NCBI RefSeq assembly: GCF_002900975.1 | Contig: NZ_PJON01000001.1 | Location: forward strand, 992,001-1,056,000 | DNA from: Tabrizicola aquatica | GTDB taxonomy: Bacteria > Pseudomonadota > Alphaproteobacteria > Rhodobacterales > Rhodobacteraceae | Length of the DNA: 64,000 bases | Direction: 5' to 3' | Shown here: positions 1 through 8,447 of the stretch, one piece after another | Numbering within the stretch: position 1 is the stretch's first letter | Layout: each line of letters starts with the position of its first letter | Made by a program: the position numbers and the translations under genes | Notes under the pieces: model-generated | Databases searched by the model: none | Told to the model about the DNA's origin: nothing | Seen by the model: only the letters and a program-made list of their open reading frames with translations

Positions 1-975
1 TGCTGCAAGCTCCAGCTCGGCGAAGGCCTGTTCGATCAGCTGGATCACTTCGGCCGGGTCGGTGGAGGTCAGGATCGCCTCACGCGCATGGGGCAGGCCC
101 GCTTCGTCCAGATACCAGCCCAGATGCTTGCGGGCCATGCGCAGGCCAAGCTCGCGGCCGTAGAAGGTGAGCATGTCCTCGTAATGGTCCAGGATCATCC
201 GGCCAAGCGCGCCACCCTCGGGGATCGTTGGCGCGGGGGTGCCGTAAAGGTCGTGGGCAACCTGGGCCAGCTTCCAGGGTGCGCCCTGCGCACCGCGACC
301 GATCATCACCCCATCGGCGCCGGACAGACGCAGCGCCTCGCGCGCCGAGGCGGTATCGATGATGTCGCCGTTGGCGATGACGGGGATGCGGACCGCATCC
401 TTCACCGCGCGGATCGCGGCCCAGTTGGCGTGGCCCTTGTAGAACTGGCAGCGGGTGCGGCCGTGGATGGTGATCATCTGGACTCCGGCCTCTTCCGCGC
501 GGCGGGCCAGGTCGGGCGCGTTGTGCAGCGTATTGTCCCAGCCGAGGCGGGTCTTGAGGGTGACGGGAACCTTGACCGCCTTCACCACCGCCTCGATCAG
601 CGTCAGCGCCAGGTCCAGATCGCGCAACAGGGCCGAGCCGCAAAGGCCCGTGGTCACCCGTTTCGACGGGCAGCCCATGTTAATGTCGATGACCCGCGCG
701 CCCTGCCCTTCGACGAACTTCGCGCCTTCGGCCATCCAGTGCGGATCGCGGCCGGCAAGCTGGACGCTGGTCGCCTGCTCGCCGAAGCCAAGTTCGGCGC
801 GGGCGCGGGCTTCGGGCTGGGCGCGGACGACTTCGGCGCTGGCCACCATCTCGCTGACCACGAGGCCCGCGCCGAAGCGGGCGACAAGCCGGCGATACGG
901 CAGGTCGGTGATCCCGGCCAGCGGGGCAAGAAAGACCGGCGGGGTCAGCGTCAGGGGGCCGAGTGCGAGCGTCAA
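1..975 (-). CDS. dusB: tRNA-dihydrouridine synthase DusB (NifR3), C-terminus off the window
   Basis: This FMN enzyme reduces uridine to dihydrouridine in the tRNA D-loop. The minus-strand frame runs off the left edge, so only the last few residues are missing (325 codons visible; the family has about 320-340). The N-terminal region has the TIM-barrel start FLAPLAGITDLPYRR. The catalytic cysteine lies in NMGCPSKRVTTG, and ITIHGRTR and VIANGDI follow as in the Dus family. I chose TTG at 975 because AAGGAA lies just upstream; no ATG fits. It is divergent from ispDF. In Rhodobacter capsulatus nifR3 heads the ntrBC operon, so ntrB would be expected just outside the window (known from that species, not seen here). 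Confidence 0.93.
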   Translation of the reverse strand, partial: MTLALGPLTLTPPVFLAPLAGITDLPYRRLVARFGAGLVVSEMVASAEVVRAQPEARARAELGFGEQATSVQLAGRDPHWMAEGAKFVEGQGARVIDINMGCPSKRVTTGLCGSALLRDLDLALTLIEAVVKAVKVPVTLKTRLGWDNTLHNAPDLARRAEEAGVQMITIHGRTRCQFYKGHANWAAIRAVKDAVRIPVIANGDIIDTASAREALRLSGADGVMIGRGAQGAPWKLAQVAHDLYGTPAPTIPEGGALGRMILDHYEDMLTFYGRELGLRMARKHLGWYLDEAGLPHAREAILTSTDPAEVIQLIEQAFAELELAA

Positions 976-1155
976 AGCCTTTTCCTTGTGCAGATGATCA
1001 AGTGTTACGCCCGGGATTGAAGGGGAACCAAGGCAGCATCGCCGCATAATGACTGAAAAACATGCGATGCACAAATTTTAGGCATGAACCGGGGTGAAGC
1101 GCCAGATTGTCATGCAGGCCCGGCTGGACTAGGCAAGGGGCAAAGGGAAGGTGCC

Positions 1156-2286
1156 ATGGAAACAGCCGTCATCATCGTCGCCGCCGGTCGCGGCAGCCGC
1201 ATGGGCGGCGAGGTGCCGAAACAGTGGCAGATGCTGGCGGGCAGGCCGGTGCTGGCGCACACTTTGGCGGCTTTCCAGGGGATGCGGGTGGTGCTGGTGA
1301 TCCACCCTGACGACAAGGCGCGGGCGGATTCATTTCGGGTTCGGCGGAGAACTCAACTGGTCATTGGCGGGGCGACGCGGGATGCCTCGGTCCTGGCGGG
1401 GCTGCGGGCACTGGAGGGTCAGGGCATCGAGGCGGTGCTGATCCACGATGGCGCGCGCCCCCTGGTCAGCCGGGCGCTGATCGGCCGGCTGGTCGCGGCG
1501 CTGGAGGATCACGATGGCGCGGCCCCTGCCCTGCCGGTCACCGATGCGCTGTGGCGCGGCGACGGTGGCAAGGTGTCGGGCACAGTGGACCGCGCGGGGC
1601 TGTGGCGGGCGCAGACCCCGCAGGCCTTTCGCTTTGCGCCCATCCTGGCGGCACATCGCGCCCATCCGGGCGGCGCCTTGGACGATGTTCAGGTCGCCCG
1701 GGACGCAGGGCTTGACGTGGCGATCGTCGAGGGCGAGGAAACCAATCTGAAGCTGACCTATCCCGGCGATTTCGCCCGGGCCGAGGCGATACTGAAGGGG
1801 CGCGACATGGATGTGCGGTTGGGCAATGGCTATGACGTGCATGCCTTTTGCGAAGGCGACCATGTCTGGCTGTGCGGGGTGAAAGTGCCGCATGGCAAGG
1901 GCCTCTTGGGCCATTCCGACGCGGATGTGGGAATGCATGCCCTGACCGATGCGATCTATGGCGCGCTGGCCGAGGGTGACATCGGCCGCCACTTTCCGCC
2001 CAGCGACCCGCAGTGGAAGGGTGCGGCCAGCCATATCTTTCTGGCCCATGCCATCGCCCTGGCCCGTTCCCGCGGGTATGAGTTGGGCAACTGCGACGTG
2101 ACCCTGGTCTGCGAGCGCCCGAAGATCGGGCCGCATGCCCTTGATATGCAGGCGGAACTGGCGCGGATCATGGGGGTGGAAGTGGGCCGCGTCTCGGTCA
2201 AGGCCACCACCTCGGAACGCTTGGGCTTCACTGGACGGGAAGAGGGTATCGCGGCGCTGGCCACCGCCCTTCTGGTGAAAGCATGA
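1156..2286 (+). CDS. ispDF: Bifunctional IspD/IspF isoprenoid enzyme
   Basis: The two domains catalyse two non-consecutive steps of the MEP pathway to isoprenoids: MEP cytidylyltransferase (IspD) and MEcPP synthase (IspF). Residues 1 to about 217 form IspD, with the nucleotide-binding start [13 protein letters not shown] and VPKQW. IspF begins near Met218; its metal ligands are in GYDVHAF (Asp227, His229), with HSDADV and [16 protein letters not shown] further on. The fused form (376 aa) is typical of many alphaproteobacteria. ATG at 1156 follows the ribosome site AAGGGAAGG; an in-frame ATG at 1084 lacks homology. The stop overlaps the pgpA start by 4 nt, which suggests translational coupling. 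Confidence 0.96.
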   Translation: METAVIIVAAGRGSRMGGEVPKQWQMLAGRPVLAHTLAAFQGMRVVLVIHPDDKARADSFRVRRRTQLVIGGATRDASVLAGLRALEGQGIEAVLIHDGARPLVSRALIGRLVAALEDHDGAAPALPVTDALWRGDGGKVSGTVDRAGLWRAQTPQAFRFAPILAAHRAHPGGALDDVQVARDAGLDVAIVEGEETNLKLTYPGDFARAEAILKGRDMDVRLGNGYDVHAFCEGDHVWLCGVKVPHGKGLLGHSDADVGMHALTDAIYGALAEGDIGRHFPPSDPQWKGAASHIFLAHAIALARSRGYELGNCDVTLVCERPKIGPHALDMQAELARIMGVEVGRVSVKATTSERLGFTGREEGIAALATALLVKA

Positions 2287-2789
2287 GCCGCTTGATCGCA
2301 ACCTTCCTGGGCGCGGGCTATCTGCGCCCCGCGTCGGGCACCTGGGCAAGTGCGATTACCGTGGTGCTGGCGGTCGCGGCCTATCAGGCGGGCTGGGCGC
2401 TGGCGATCCCGGTGGGTTGCGTGGTGGCGGTGGTGCTGGGGTTCTGGGCCGTGCCACAGTACCTGAGCGAGCGGCCGGGCGAGGACCCGTCGGAAGTGGT
2501 GATCGACGAGGTGGCGGGTCAGTTGCTGGCGCTGTCTTTCACGGTGATCCCGCTGTGGCGCCACGGGGTCGAGGATCTGGCGCTGGCGGCCTGGCCGGGC
2601 TGGGTGGCGCCGTTCCTGCTTTTCCGCCTTTTCGATATCTGGAAGCCCTGGCTGGTGGGTCGGGCGGACCGGATGGGCAACACGGCCGGTGTGATGCTGG
2701 ACGACCTTTGGGCCGGCCTTTTTGCCGGGATCATCTCGGTCGGGCTGGCGGAGGTTTGGCATGGGGTGCTGGAGCCATGGCTGGGCTGA
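2283..2789 (+). CDS. pgpA: Phosphatidylglycerophosphatase A
   Basis: PgpA removes the phosphate from phosphatidylglycerophosphate to give phosphatidylglycerol at the inner membrane. The 168-aa protein has the family's start ([16 protein letters not shown]), the acidic motif [13 protein letters not shown] and the RLFDIWKPW segment followed by DRMGN, all typical of PgpA. Several hydrophobic helices fit a small integral membrane enzyme. It overlaps ispDF by 4 nt and the following pncC gene by 13 nt, so the three genes form a compact operon. Confidence 0.93.
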   Translation: MSRLIATFLGAGYLRPASGTWASAITVVLAVAAYQAGWALAIPVGCVVAVVLGFWAVPQYLSERPGEDPSEVVIDEVAGQLLALSFTVIPLWRHGVEDLALAAWPGWVAPFLLFRLFDIWKPWLVGRADRMGNTAGVMLDDLWAGLFAGIISVGLAEVWHGVLEPWLG

Positions 2790-3253
2790 CGGTCAAGGAT
2801 ATCCTGGCGCGGGCGCGCTATTGGGGGCTGCGGATCGCCACGGCGGAAAGCTGCACCGGCGGGATGGTGGCGGCGGCGCTGACCGATGTGGCAGGGTCCT
2901 CGGACGTGTTCGAGCGCGGCTTTGTCACCTATTCCAACGCGGCGAAGATCGAGCTTCTGGGCGTGTCCGAGGCAACGCTGGCCACGCACGGCGCGGTCTC
3001 CGAGGCCGTTGCGCGCGAGATGGCCGAGGGGGCGCTGCAGCACTCGGCGGCGGGGCTGACGGTGTCGATCACCGGGATCGCCGGGCCGGGCGGGTCCGAG
3101 TTCAAGCCAGAGGGGCGGGTCTGCTTCGGCCTGGCGCAGAAGGGCCACCCGACGCGGGTCGAGACGGTGGAATTCGGGCCGCTTGGCCGGGCCAAGGTCC
3201 GCGCCGCCGCGACCGAGCATGCCTTGGGTCTGCTGGCCGCGGCGCTGGAGTAA
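2777..3253 (+). CDS. pncC: CinA-family nicotinamide-nucleotide amidohydrolase (PncC)
   Basis: PncC deamidates NMN to nicotinic acid mononucleotide in pyridine-nucleotide recycling. The 158-aa protein is the stand-alone C-terminal CinA domain, with ATAESCTGGMVAAALTD near the N-terminus and SITGIAGPGG and KPEGRVCFGLA further on. The ATG at 2777 lies inside the 3' end of pgpA (13-nt overlap). The reading frame is open further upstream, but that part has no homology and is antisense-like low-complexity sequence. It is the last gene of the ispDF-pgpA-pncC operon and is followed by a double palindrome. Confidence 0.92.
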   Translation: MAGLTVKDILARARYWGLRIATAESCTGGMVAAALTDVAGSSDVFERGFVTYSNAAKIELLGVSEATLATHGAVSEAVAREMAEGALQHSAAGLTVSITGIAGPGGSEFKPEGRVCFGLAQKGHPTRVETVEFGPLGRAKVRAAATEHALGLLAAALE

Positions 3254-3261
3254 GGCGCCAG

Positions 3262-3299
3262 ATCCTTTCGAAAGGATTTGCAGATTCCTTCGAAGGAAT
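3262..3299. terminator. Tandem palindromes between convergent genes
   Basis: Two perfect 16-nt palindromes lie side by side: ATCCTTTCGAAAGGAT at 3262-3277 and ATTCCTTCGAAGGAAT at 3284-3299. They fill the 60-nt gap between the ends of pncC (+) and the esterase gene (-). Each can form a hairpin on either strand with T-rich flanks, so a bidirectional terminator is the simplest reading. Confidence 0.6.
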
Positions 3300-3313
3300 T
3301 TGGCCCCTGCCCG

Positions 3314-4168
3314 TTACGGATGCAGCGCGAAGAACTTCAGGATCTCGGCATTCGCGTCGATTTCCTGCGTCATGTCCATGTCAGCCCGGGGTTCCCGCCC
3401 GCCCGGCCAATTGTGCCCGCCGCCCTCGACCGTCATCAGGCGCAGCACCACTTGCCCGCCCTTGGCATAGTCGGTGACCGTTACCGAAGTCGCGTCATCG
3501 CGGCGGTCGATCTTGCGCGCGCTTTCCGTCAGGCCCGCGCCCCAGGGGGCAAGGAAGGCCTGGACGACTGAGTCCACCGAGGCAAAGTCGGTGCGTGTCA
3601 GGCTGGTGTCCCCCTGCCCGCCCGCATAGGGCACCATCGTGTCGGCGGTGCCGTGGATGATCAGCGCCGGAACCGGCGCCTTCACGCGCACAGTGCGGGT
3701 GTCCATCGTCCCGGCAACGCCCGCCACCGCCCGCACCATTCCGGGGTTTCGGGCCGCGAAGGTCTCGGCCATCATCGACCCATTGGACATGCCGGCCACA
3801 TAGACGCTGTCGCCGAGGTCGAACCGGCCCTGCGCGTCGGCGATGACGTCGGCAATGAATCCGACGTCATCCACCCCGCTGCGCGCGGCCCCGGCACAGC
3901 AGTAGCCGGCGTTCCAGGACAGAAGCCGCCGCCCAGTCCCTGCCGGATAGGCCACGGCATAGCCCTTGCGCAGCGCCGCGCGGGTCAGGCCGGTGACCCG
4001 TTCGGTCCGGTCGGGGTTTCCGCCGCCGCCATGCAGCATGACGATCAAGGGCGCGCCCTTTGCGCGGGCGGGAAGCTCGATTTCATAGAGGCGGTCGCCA
4101 AGGCGCACTGTCTCGGCGGCCAGCGGCGGGGCGAAGAGGAGGGCAATCAGCAGGGCAATCTTGCGCAT
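3314..4168 (-). CDS. Secreted PHB-depolymerase/LpqC-family esterase
   Basis: This is an alpha/beta-hydrolase with a classical signal peptide (residues 1 to about 18, MRKIALLIALLFAPPLAAE), so it is probably periplasmic or secreted. The oxyanion segment is LIVMLHGGGGNP, and the nucleophile serine is in GMSNGS. The acid/histidine end shows IHGTADTMVPYAGG and GGGHNWPGG. The paired cysteines in NAGYCCAGAA are characteristic of the esterase_PHB/LpqC group (COG3509), which includes PHB depolymerases and feruloyl esterases. The substrate cannot be told from sequence. ATG at 4168 gives the signal peptide directly. Confidence 0.85.
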   Translation of the reverse strand: MRKIALLIALLFAPPLAAETVRLGDRLYEIELPARAKGAPLIVMLHGGGGNPDRTERVTGLTRAALRKGYAVAYPAGTGRRLLSWNAGYCCAGAARSGVDDVGFIADVIADAQGRFDLGDSVYVAGMSNGSMMAETFAARNPGMVRAVAGVAGTMDTRTVRVKAPVPALIIHGTADTMVPYAGGQGDTSLTRTDFASVDSVVQAFLAPWGAGLTESARKIDRRDDATSVTVTDYAKGGQVVLRLMTVEGGGHNWPGGREPRADMDMTQEIDANAEILKFFALHP

Positions 4169-4225
4169 GGGAAATCTCCGGTTGGTCGTGCAGGTGTCAC
4201 GCCGCCGTGAGGGGTTTCCGTCGCG

Positions 4226-4684
4226 TCAAATCGGGCCGGGTCCGTAAAGCTCTGCCGCCCGGCGTTCGAAGGCGCGGACGACGCGCAGCATGGCGTCGTT
4301 GAACACCACGCCGATGATCCCCTGCAGGATTGCGTTGCGAAATTCGAAATCGACGTGGAAATCCACCTCGCAGCCCCCCGGAATGTCGCGGAACGCCCAG
4401 TTCGAGCGCATGTGCCGGAAAGGCCCGTCGAGGTATTCGGTGTCGATCTTCTGCGCCGCCGGCCACAGCGTCACCCGGCTGCCGAAGCGTTCGCGAAAGA
4501 CCTTGAAGCTGATCACCAGATCCGCCTCCATCACCTCTCCGCCGCCGTCGATCGGGCGGCGCGAGCGGATGCGGGCGGCCGAGTTCCAGGGCAGGAACTT
4601 CGGGTAGGATGCCACGTCGGCCACCAGATCGTACATCTGCTGGGCGGTATAGGGCAGGCGTTTGGTTTCGGAATGGGTGGGCAT
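4226..4684 (-). CDS. COQ10/RatA-type START-domain protein
   Basis: This 152-aa SRPBCC (START-like) protein matches the COQ10/RatA group: an N-terminal THSETKRLPYTAQQMYDLVADV, YPKFLPW, the LVISFKVFRERF strand and a C-terminal helix that ends AFERRAAELYG. COQ10 homologues bind ubiquinone or its precursors and support respiration; the E. coli relative RatA was described as a ribosome-associated toxin. A ubiquinone-related role is more likely in an alphaproteobacterium, but this is inference. It stands alone, downstream of the divergent hpt gene. Confidence 0.85.
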   Translation of the reverse strand: MPTHSETKRLPYTAQQMYDLVADVASYPKFLPWNSAARIRSRRPIDGGGEVMEADLVISFKVFRERFGSRVTLWPAAQKIDTEYLDGPFRHMRSNWAFRDIPGGCEVDFHVDFEFRNAILQGIIGVVFNDAMLRVVRAFERRAAELYGPGPI

Positions 4685-4798
4685 CGGCGTCTCTCTTGAC
4701 CCGACATGTGGCCCGAGCGCCGTCCAAGATCAAGCGGGTGTCATGTCACGGCCTAGGCAACTGTGGCTTTGGGCGCTAGGAAGGGGCGACGCAACTGG

Positions 4799-5353
4799 AT
4801 GACCGCAATGCCCGACCGCCCCTATGTCATCGACCAGATGATCAGCGCCAAAGCCATCGCTGCCCGGGTCGAGGCCCTGGCGCGCGAGATCACGGCGCAT
4901 TTTCAGGGGACCGACAAGCTGGTGGTCGTGGGCCTGCTGCGCGGCTCCTTCGTGTTCATCGCCGATCTGGTGCGCGAGATCGAACTGCCGGTGGAGGTGG
5001 ATTTCCTGGAAGCCTCCAGCTACGGCGATGCGATGCATTCCAGCCGCGAAGTGCGCATCCTGAAGGACCTGCGCGGCGAGATCGCGGGGCGGGATGTGCT
5101 GGTGGTCGAGGATATCATCGATACCGGGTTCACGTTGTCCCACGTCCTGCACCTTCTGAAGGCGCGCGGCCCGGCCCGGCTGAAAACCTGTGCGCTTCTG
5201 GACAAGCCCACGCGCCGCGAGGTGCCGGTCAAGGCCGACTGGACCGGGTTCGATATCCCCGACGAATTCGTCGTGGGCTATGGCATCGACTTCGCCCAGC
5301 GAAACCGCAACCTGCCCTTCATCGGCAAGGTGCGCTTCGTGGAGGGGGCGTGA
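4799..5353 (+). CDS. hpt: Hypoxanthine phosphoribosyltransferase
   Basis: Hpt salvages hypoxanthine (and often guanine) to nucleotides using PRPP. The protein (184 aa from ATG 4799) has [18 protein letters not shown] and the PRPP-binding loop [17 protein letters not shown], and ends with [20 protein letters not shown], the purine-specific tail of the HPRT family. ATG at 4808 is an alternative start; a purine-rich AGGAAGGGG lies upstream of 4799. Its stop codon overlaps the GTG start of the next small gene. Confidence 0.93.
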   Translation: MTAMPDRPYVIDQMISAKAIAARVEALAREITAHFQGTDKLVVVGLLRGSFVFIADLVREIELPVEVDFLEASSYGDAMHSSREVRILKDLRGEIAGRDVLVVEDIIDTGFTLSHVLHLLKARGPARLKTCALLDKPTRREVPVKADWTGFDIPDEFVVGYGIDFAQRNRNLPFIGKVRFVEGA

Positions 5354-5517
5354 ACCCGATCTGGCTGCTGCGCGCCAAGCGATGGGCGCAGAACCCGCCC
5401 TCGGCCAAGCGGGTGTTGCTGGTCTTTGGTGTGATTGCGCTGTGCCTGGTGATCGCGGGCTATGAATGGCTGTTCGGCTGGCCCGACTGGCTGACGGTCA
5501 ATCGCCTGAAACCGTGA
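5350..5517 (+). CDS. Small single-pass membrane protein of unknown function
   Basis: A 55-codon frame starts with GTG at 5350 (GTGA overlap with the hpt stop). It encodes a basic N-terminus ([16 protein letters not shown]), one hydrophobic helix ([19 protein letters not shown]) and a short Trp-containing tail. The overlap start and the clean topology (positive inside, one helix) support a real gene translated together with hpt. I do not recognise a named family and cannot assign a function. Confidence 0.68.
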   Translation: MNPIWLLRAKRWAQNPPSAKRVLLVFGVIALCLVIAGYEWLFGWPDWLTVNRLKP

Positions 5518-5577
5518 TTGGACAGTCCCGCCCCCCGCGGTAGGGTGGCGCGGGTCGCAACCGACGGAGGGAACGGA

Positions 5578-6465
5578 ATGCGGGTTCTGCGCTGGCTGGT
5601 GCTGTTGGCGGTGATTGCCGGAGTGGGCGTCTGGTTCCTGGCCCGACCGAAGCCTCTGTCTGCGGCCGATGTCGCCGGGCTGGAGGGCGACGCCGCCCGG
5701 GGCGAGGCGGTGTTCTGGGCTGCGGGCTGCGCCTCGTGCCACATGGGGGCCGAGGCGAAGGGTGAGGCGCAGCTGGTGTTGGCGGGCGGGCAGCGCTTTG
5801 CCTCTGACTTTGGCACCTTCATCGCGCCGAACATCAGCCAGGACCCGACACATGGCATCGGCGGCTGGAGCCTGCTTGACCTGGCCAACGCCCTGACCCG
5901 CGGGGTCAGCCCGGAGGGCGAGCATTACTATCCCGCCCTGCCCTATGCATCCTATGCGAAGATGCGGCTGCAGGATGTGGCGGACCTGCATGTGTTTCTG
6001 CAGACCCTGCCCGCCGATGCCACGCCGAACCAGCCGCATGAGCTGGCCTTCCCCTTCTCGCGCCGCGAGGCCGTGGGGGTGTGGAAGATCCTGTATCTGA
6101 ACGATGACTGGGCCTTGGCGGGGAACGTGACCCCCACGGTCGACCGCGGCCGCTATATCGCCGAGGCGCTGGCCCATTGCGGCGAGTGTCATACGCCGCG
6201 CACGGCCCTTGGCGGCATGGACACCGCACGCTGGCTGGCCGGCGCGCCCGATCCTTCGGGCCAGGGGCGGGTGCCGAACATCACGCCAGCGGCCCTGGGA
6301 TGGAGTGCCGGCGACATCGTGCAGTACCTGACCACCGGCTTCACGCCCGAGTTCGACAGTGTCGGCGGGCATATGGCCCATGTGGTCGAGAACATGGCAC
6401 GGCTGCCGGACAACGACCGGCAGGCAGTGGCGGAATATCTGCTGGCGGTGCCGGATGTGCCGTGA
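5578..6465 (+). CDS. Membrane-anchored dihaem cytochrome c
   Basis: An uncleaved N-terminal helix (WLVLLAVIAGVGVWFLA) anchors a periplasmic protein with two haem-c motifs, CASCH at residues 51-55 and CGECH at about 201-205. Likely axial methionines lie downstream of each. The layout of two tandem cytochrome c domains in 295 aa resembles the cytochrome subunits of membrane alcohol or aldehyde dehydrogenases, but no dehydrogenase gene is adjacent, so the electron donor is unknown. ATG 5578 follows GGAGGG. The upstream in-frame ATG at 5518 would put non-hydrophobic residues before the anchor. Confidence 0.88.
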   Translation: MRVLRWLVLLAVIAGVGVWFLARPKPLSAADVAGLEGDAARGEAVFWAAGCASCHMGAEAKGEAQLVLAGGQRFASDFGTFIAPNISQDPTHGIGGWSLLDLANALTRGVSPEGEHYYPALPYASYAKMRLQDVADLHVFLQTLPADATPNQPHELAFPFSRREAVGVWKILYLNDDWALAGNVTPTVDRGRYIAEALAHCGECHTPRTALGGMDTARWLAGAPDPSGQGRVPNITPAALGWSAGDIVQYLTTGFTPEFDSVGGHMAHVVENMARLPDNDRQAVAEYLLAVPDVP

Positions 6466-6469
6466 CGCG

Positions 6470-6484
6470 TTAACCGGGCTTTAA
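6470..6484. promoter_or_regulatory. Perfect CtrA-type box TTAA-N7-TTAA
   Basis: TTAA at 6470-6473 and TTAACC at 6481-6486 are separated by exactly 7 nt, matching the CtrA recognition consensus of alphaproteobacteria. It lies just after the cytochrome c stop codon and 23 nt before the ATG of the 78-aa gene, so it probably controls that gene. Confidence 0.55.
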
Positions 6485-6507
6485 CCGGCGAGCCCCAGGC
6501 TGGCGCA

Positions 6508-6744
6508 ATGAACCGCGCCCTGCCCCAGCATCGAACCTCCGACCCGGACGCCTGGATCGACCTCGTCTTCTCGGCCAAGGCGGCCCAGGGCGGCGTGGTA
6601 CGTCGGGCCATCGGCTGGGTTGCGACCGAGGTTGGACACGACCGCTTCATCGCCGAAGTGCGCCGGCGCGGGTTTCACCTGCTGATGACAGAAAACCAGT
6701 ACATCGTGGTCTGCAACACAGGCCCCGTGCGGATGATCTTCTGA
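6508..6744 (+). CDS. Conserved-looking 78-aa protein behind a CtrA box
   Basis: This short soluble protein has mixed alpha/beta character. It contains DAWIDLVFSAKAAQGGVVRR, then a segment RFIAEVRRRGFHLLMTENQYIVVCN and the end TGPVRMIF. I do not recognise a catalytic motif. The start ATG at 6508 is preceded by a perfect CtrA-type box, and the stop codon lies inside the first dyad of the downstream double hairpin. Codon use looks like that of the neighbours. CtrA control would link it to the cell-cycle, motility or gene-transfer-agent regulon, but this is inferred only from the box. Confidence 0.7.
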   Translation: MNRALPQHRTSDPDAWIDLVFSAKAAQGGVVRRAIGWVATEVGHDRFIAEVRRRGFHLLMTENQYIVVCNTGPVRMIF

Positions 6745-6786
6745 TTTTCGCAGAAAATCAGTGGACGAGTTTACTGCGAAAACTCG
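6741..6786. terminator. 46-bp double-hairpin element, copy 1
   Basis: The first dyad (6741-6761) has arms CTGATTTT/AAAATCAG around loop CGCAG. The second (6766-6786) has arms CGAGTTTA/AAAACTCG (one mismatch) around loop CTGCG. The element sits between convergent genes and is repeated in inverted orientation at 22656-22701. A bidirectional terminator is likely; the two loops are complementary. Confidence 0.65.
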
Positions 6787-6791
6787 GGCGT

Positions 6792-7736
6792 TCAGCCCCG
6801 CCCGGCCTGCCGCGCGTCCCGCATACGGGCAAAATCGTCGCCAGCGTGATAGCTGGAACGCGTCAGCGGCGTGGCCGAAACCATCAGGAAGCCCTTGCCC
6901 CAGGCGGCGGTTTCATAGGCCTTGAACTCTCCGGGCGTCACGAAGCGGGCCACGGCATGGTGCTTCGGGGTCGGTTGCAGGTACTGGCCGATGGTCAGGA
7001 AATCGACATCCGCGCTGCGCATGTCGTCCATCACCTGCAAGACGGCCTGCCGCTCCTCTCCCAGCCCCACCATGATGCCGGATTTGGTGAACATCATCGG
7101 GTCAAGTTCCTTCACCCGCTGCAAGAGGCGCAGGGAGTGGAAGTAGCGCGCACCGGGGCGGACCTCGTGATAGAGGCCGGGAACGGTTTCAAGGTTGTGA
7201 TTGAACACATCGGGCCGCGCTTCGACCACCTTCTCCAGCGCGCTGGGGGGGCATTTCAGGAAGTCGGGCGTCAGCACCTCGATCGTGGTACCGGGCGAGC
7301 GGTGGCGGATCGCGCGGATCGTCTGGGCGAAATGTTCCGCCCCGCCGTCATCAAGGTCGTCGCGGTCGACGCTGGTGACAACGACATGGGCCAGACCCAG
7401 TTCGGCGACGGCATGGGCGACGCGGCCTGGCTCGAAGGCGTCAAGGGTCTGCGGCTTGCCGGTGGCCACGTTGCAGAAGGTGCAGCCACGGGTGCAGATC
7501 TCGCCCATGATCATCATGGTGGCGTGGCCCTGGCTCCAGCATTCGCCGACGTTCGGGCAGCCGGCTTCCTCGCACACCGTGACCAGTTTCTTTTCGCGCA
7601 GGATGTCGCGGGTCTTTTTGTAGCCCTCGGACGTGGGGGCCTTGACGCGGATCCAGGCCGGCTTTTTCGGCTGCGCATTATCCGGGCGATGCGCCTTTTC
7701 GGGGTGACGTTCTTCCGGAAGCTTCAGATCGCGCAC
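6792..7736 (-). CDS. lipA: Lipoyl synthase
   Basis: This radical-SAM enzyme inserts two sulfurs into octanoyl groups to make the lipoyl cofactor. The auxiliary-cluster cysteines are in [12 protein letters not shown] (residues 55, 60 and 66), and the radical-SAM cluster is in CTRGCTFC (81, 85, 88). The C-terminal serine motif is present as [10 protein letters not shown] chose GTG at 7736, preceded by a G-rich GGGGGAAC, which gives 314 aa, the usual length. The frame is open further upstream, but that part looks like non-coding antisense to the LysE gene. Confidence 0.95.
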   Translation of the reverse strand: MRDLKLPEERHPEKAHRPDNAQPKKPAWIRVKAPTSEGYKKTRDILREKKLVTVCEEAGCPNVGECWSQGHATMMIMGEICTRGCTFCNVATGKPQTLDAFEPGRVAHAVAELGLAHVVVTSVDRDDLDDGGAEHFAQTIRAIRHRSPGTTIEVLTPDFLKCPPSALEKVVEARPDVFNHNLETVPGLYHEVRPGARYFHSLRLLQRVKELDPMMFTKSGIMVGLGEERQAVLQVMDDMRSADVDFLTIGQYLQPTPKHHAVARFVTPGEFKAYETAAWGKGFLMVSATPLTRSSYHAGDDFARMRDARQAGRG

Positions 7737-7880
7737 GGCTGTTCCCCCTGACGGCTGGACCTGCCCTCCAGATAAGCCGGTTTGCGGCGCATGGCAACGC
7801 GTAGCGGGGTTGCATTTGACGCGGATCAAGGTGCGCATCCTGGCCCCATGGCACCGGAGCGCCAGATGACGGGAGCGATG

Positions 7881-8447
7881 ATGACCGGCCTTGAACTGAC
7901 CTTTGCCATCCTGGCCCTGCTGCTGACGCCGGGACCGACGAACTCGCTGATGCTGCTGGCGGGGGCCGAGCGCGGAATGGCGGGTGCCATGCGCCTGATC
8001 CCGGCAGAACTTGCGGGCTATCTGGTCACGGTGCTGCCCCTGGCCCTTTTGGGCGCGGCGGTGCTGGCCGAGTTGCCGGCGCTGCGGATTGCGGTGACCC
8101 TTGCGGCGGCGGGATGGGTCGCGGTGCTGGCGGTGCGGCTTTGGCGGGTGCCTGCGGCGGGGGCGGCACATCCGGCCGTGGGCCCGCGCGCGTTGTTTGT
8201 GACGACGGCGCTGAACCCCAAGGCGCTGATCTTCGGGCTGGTCCTGTTGCCTGCGCCCGACCGGCTGGGCTGGAACCTTGCGCTTTTCGTGGTGCTGGTT
8301 GGTCTGGTGGCGCTGCTCTGGGCCGGGCTGGGCGCGGCCCTTGGCGGGCGGGGCCAGCCGCGCGCGCTGATGCTGCTGCGGCGGCTGGCCTCGGTCTTTC
8401 TGGGGGCAATGTCGCTGGTCCTGATGGTGCGCGGGGTCGGCGCCTAG
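7881..8447 (+). CDS. LysE-family exporter
   Basis: This inner-membrane protein of about 188 aa has six hydrophobic segments and the family start [19 protein letters not shown]. LysE/RhtB proteins export amino acids or related small molecules; the substrate is not predictable. Two ATGs (7878, 7881) are possible, and GGGAG has better spacing to 7881. It lies divergent from lipA, and its last 4 nt overlap the end of the convergent DUF6456 gene, leaving no space for a classical terminator. Confidence 0.85.
   Translation: MTGLELTFAILALLLTPGPTNSLMLLAGAERGMAGAMRLIPAELAGYLVTVLPLALLGAAVLAELPALRIAVTLAAAGWVAVLAVRLWRVPAAGAAHPAVGPRALFVTTALNPKALIFGLVLLPAPDRLGWNLALFVVLVGLVALLWAGLGAALGGRGQPRALMLLRRLASVFLGAMSLVLMVRGVGA

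Noticed and set aside
80-643. Arg/Gly-rich open frames opposite or out of phase with dusB and many other genes
   Set aside because: They lie inside a real gene in another frame, have biased composition (Arg, Pro, Gly, Ala) from high GC, and show no conserved motif.
1036-1070. GCATCGC...GCGATGC inverted repeat between dusB and ispDF
   Set aside because: A 7-bp repeat with 21-nt spacer is easily found by chance in GC-rich DNA; no regulator is suggested.
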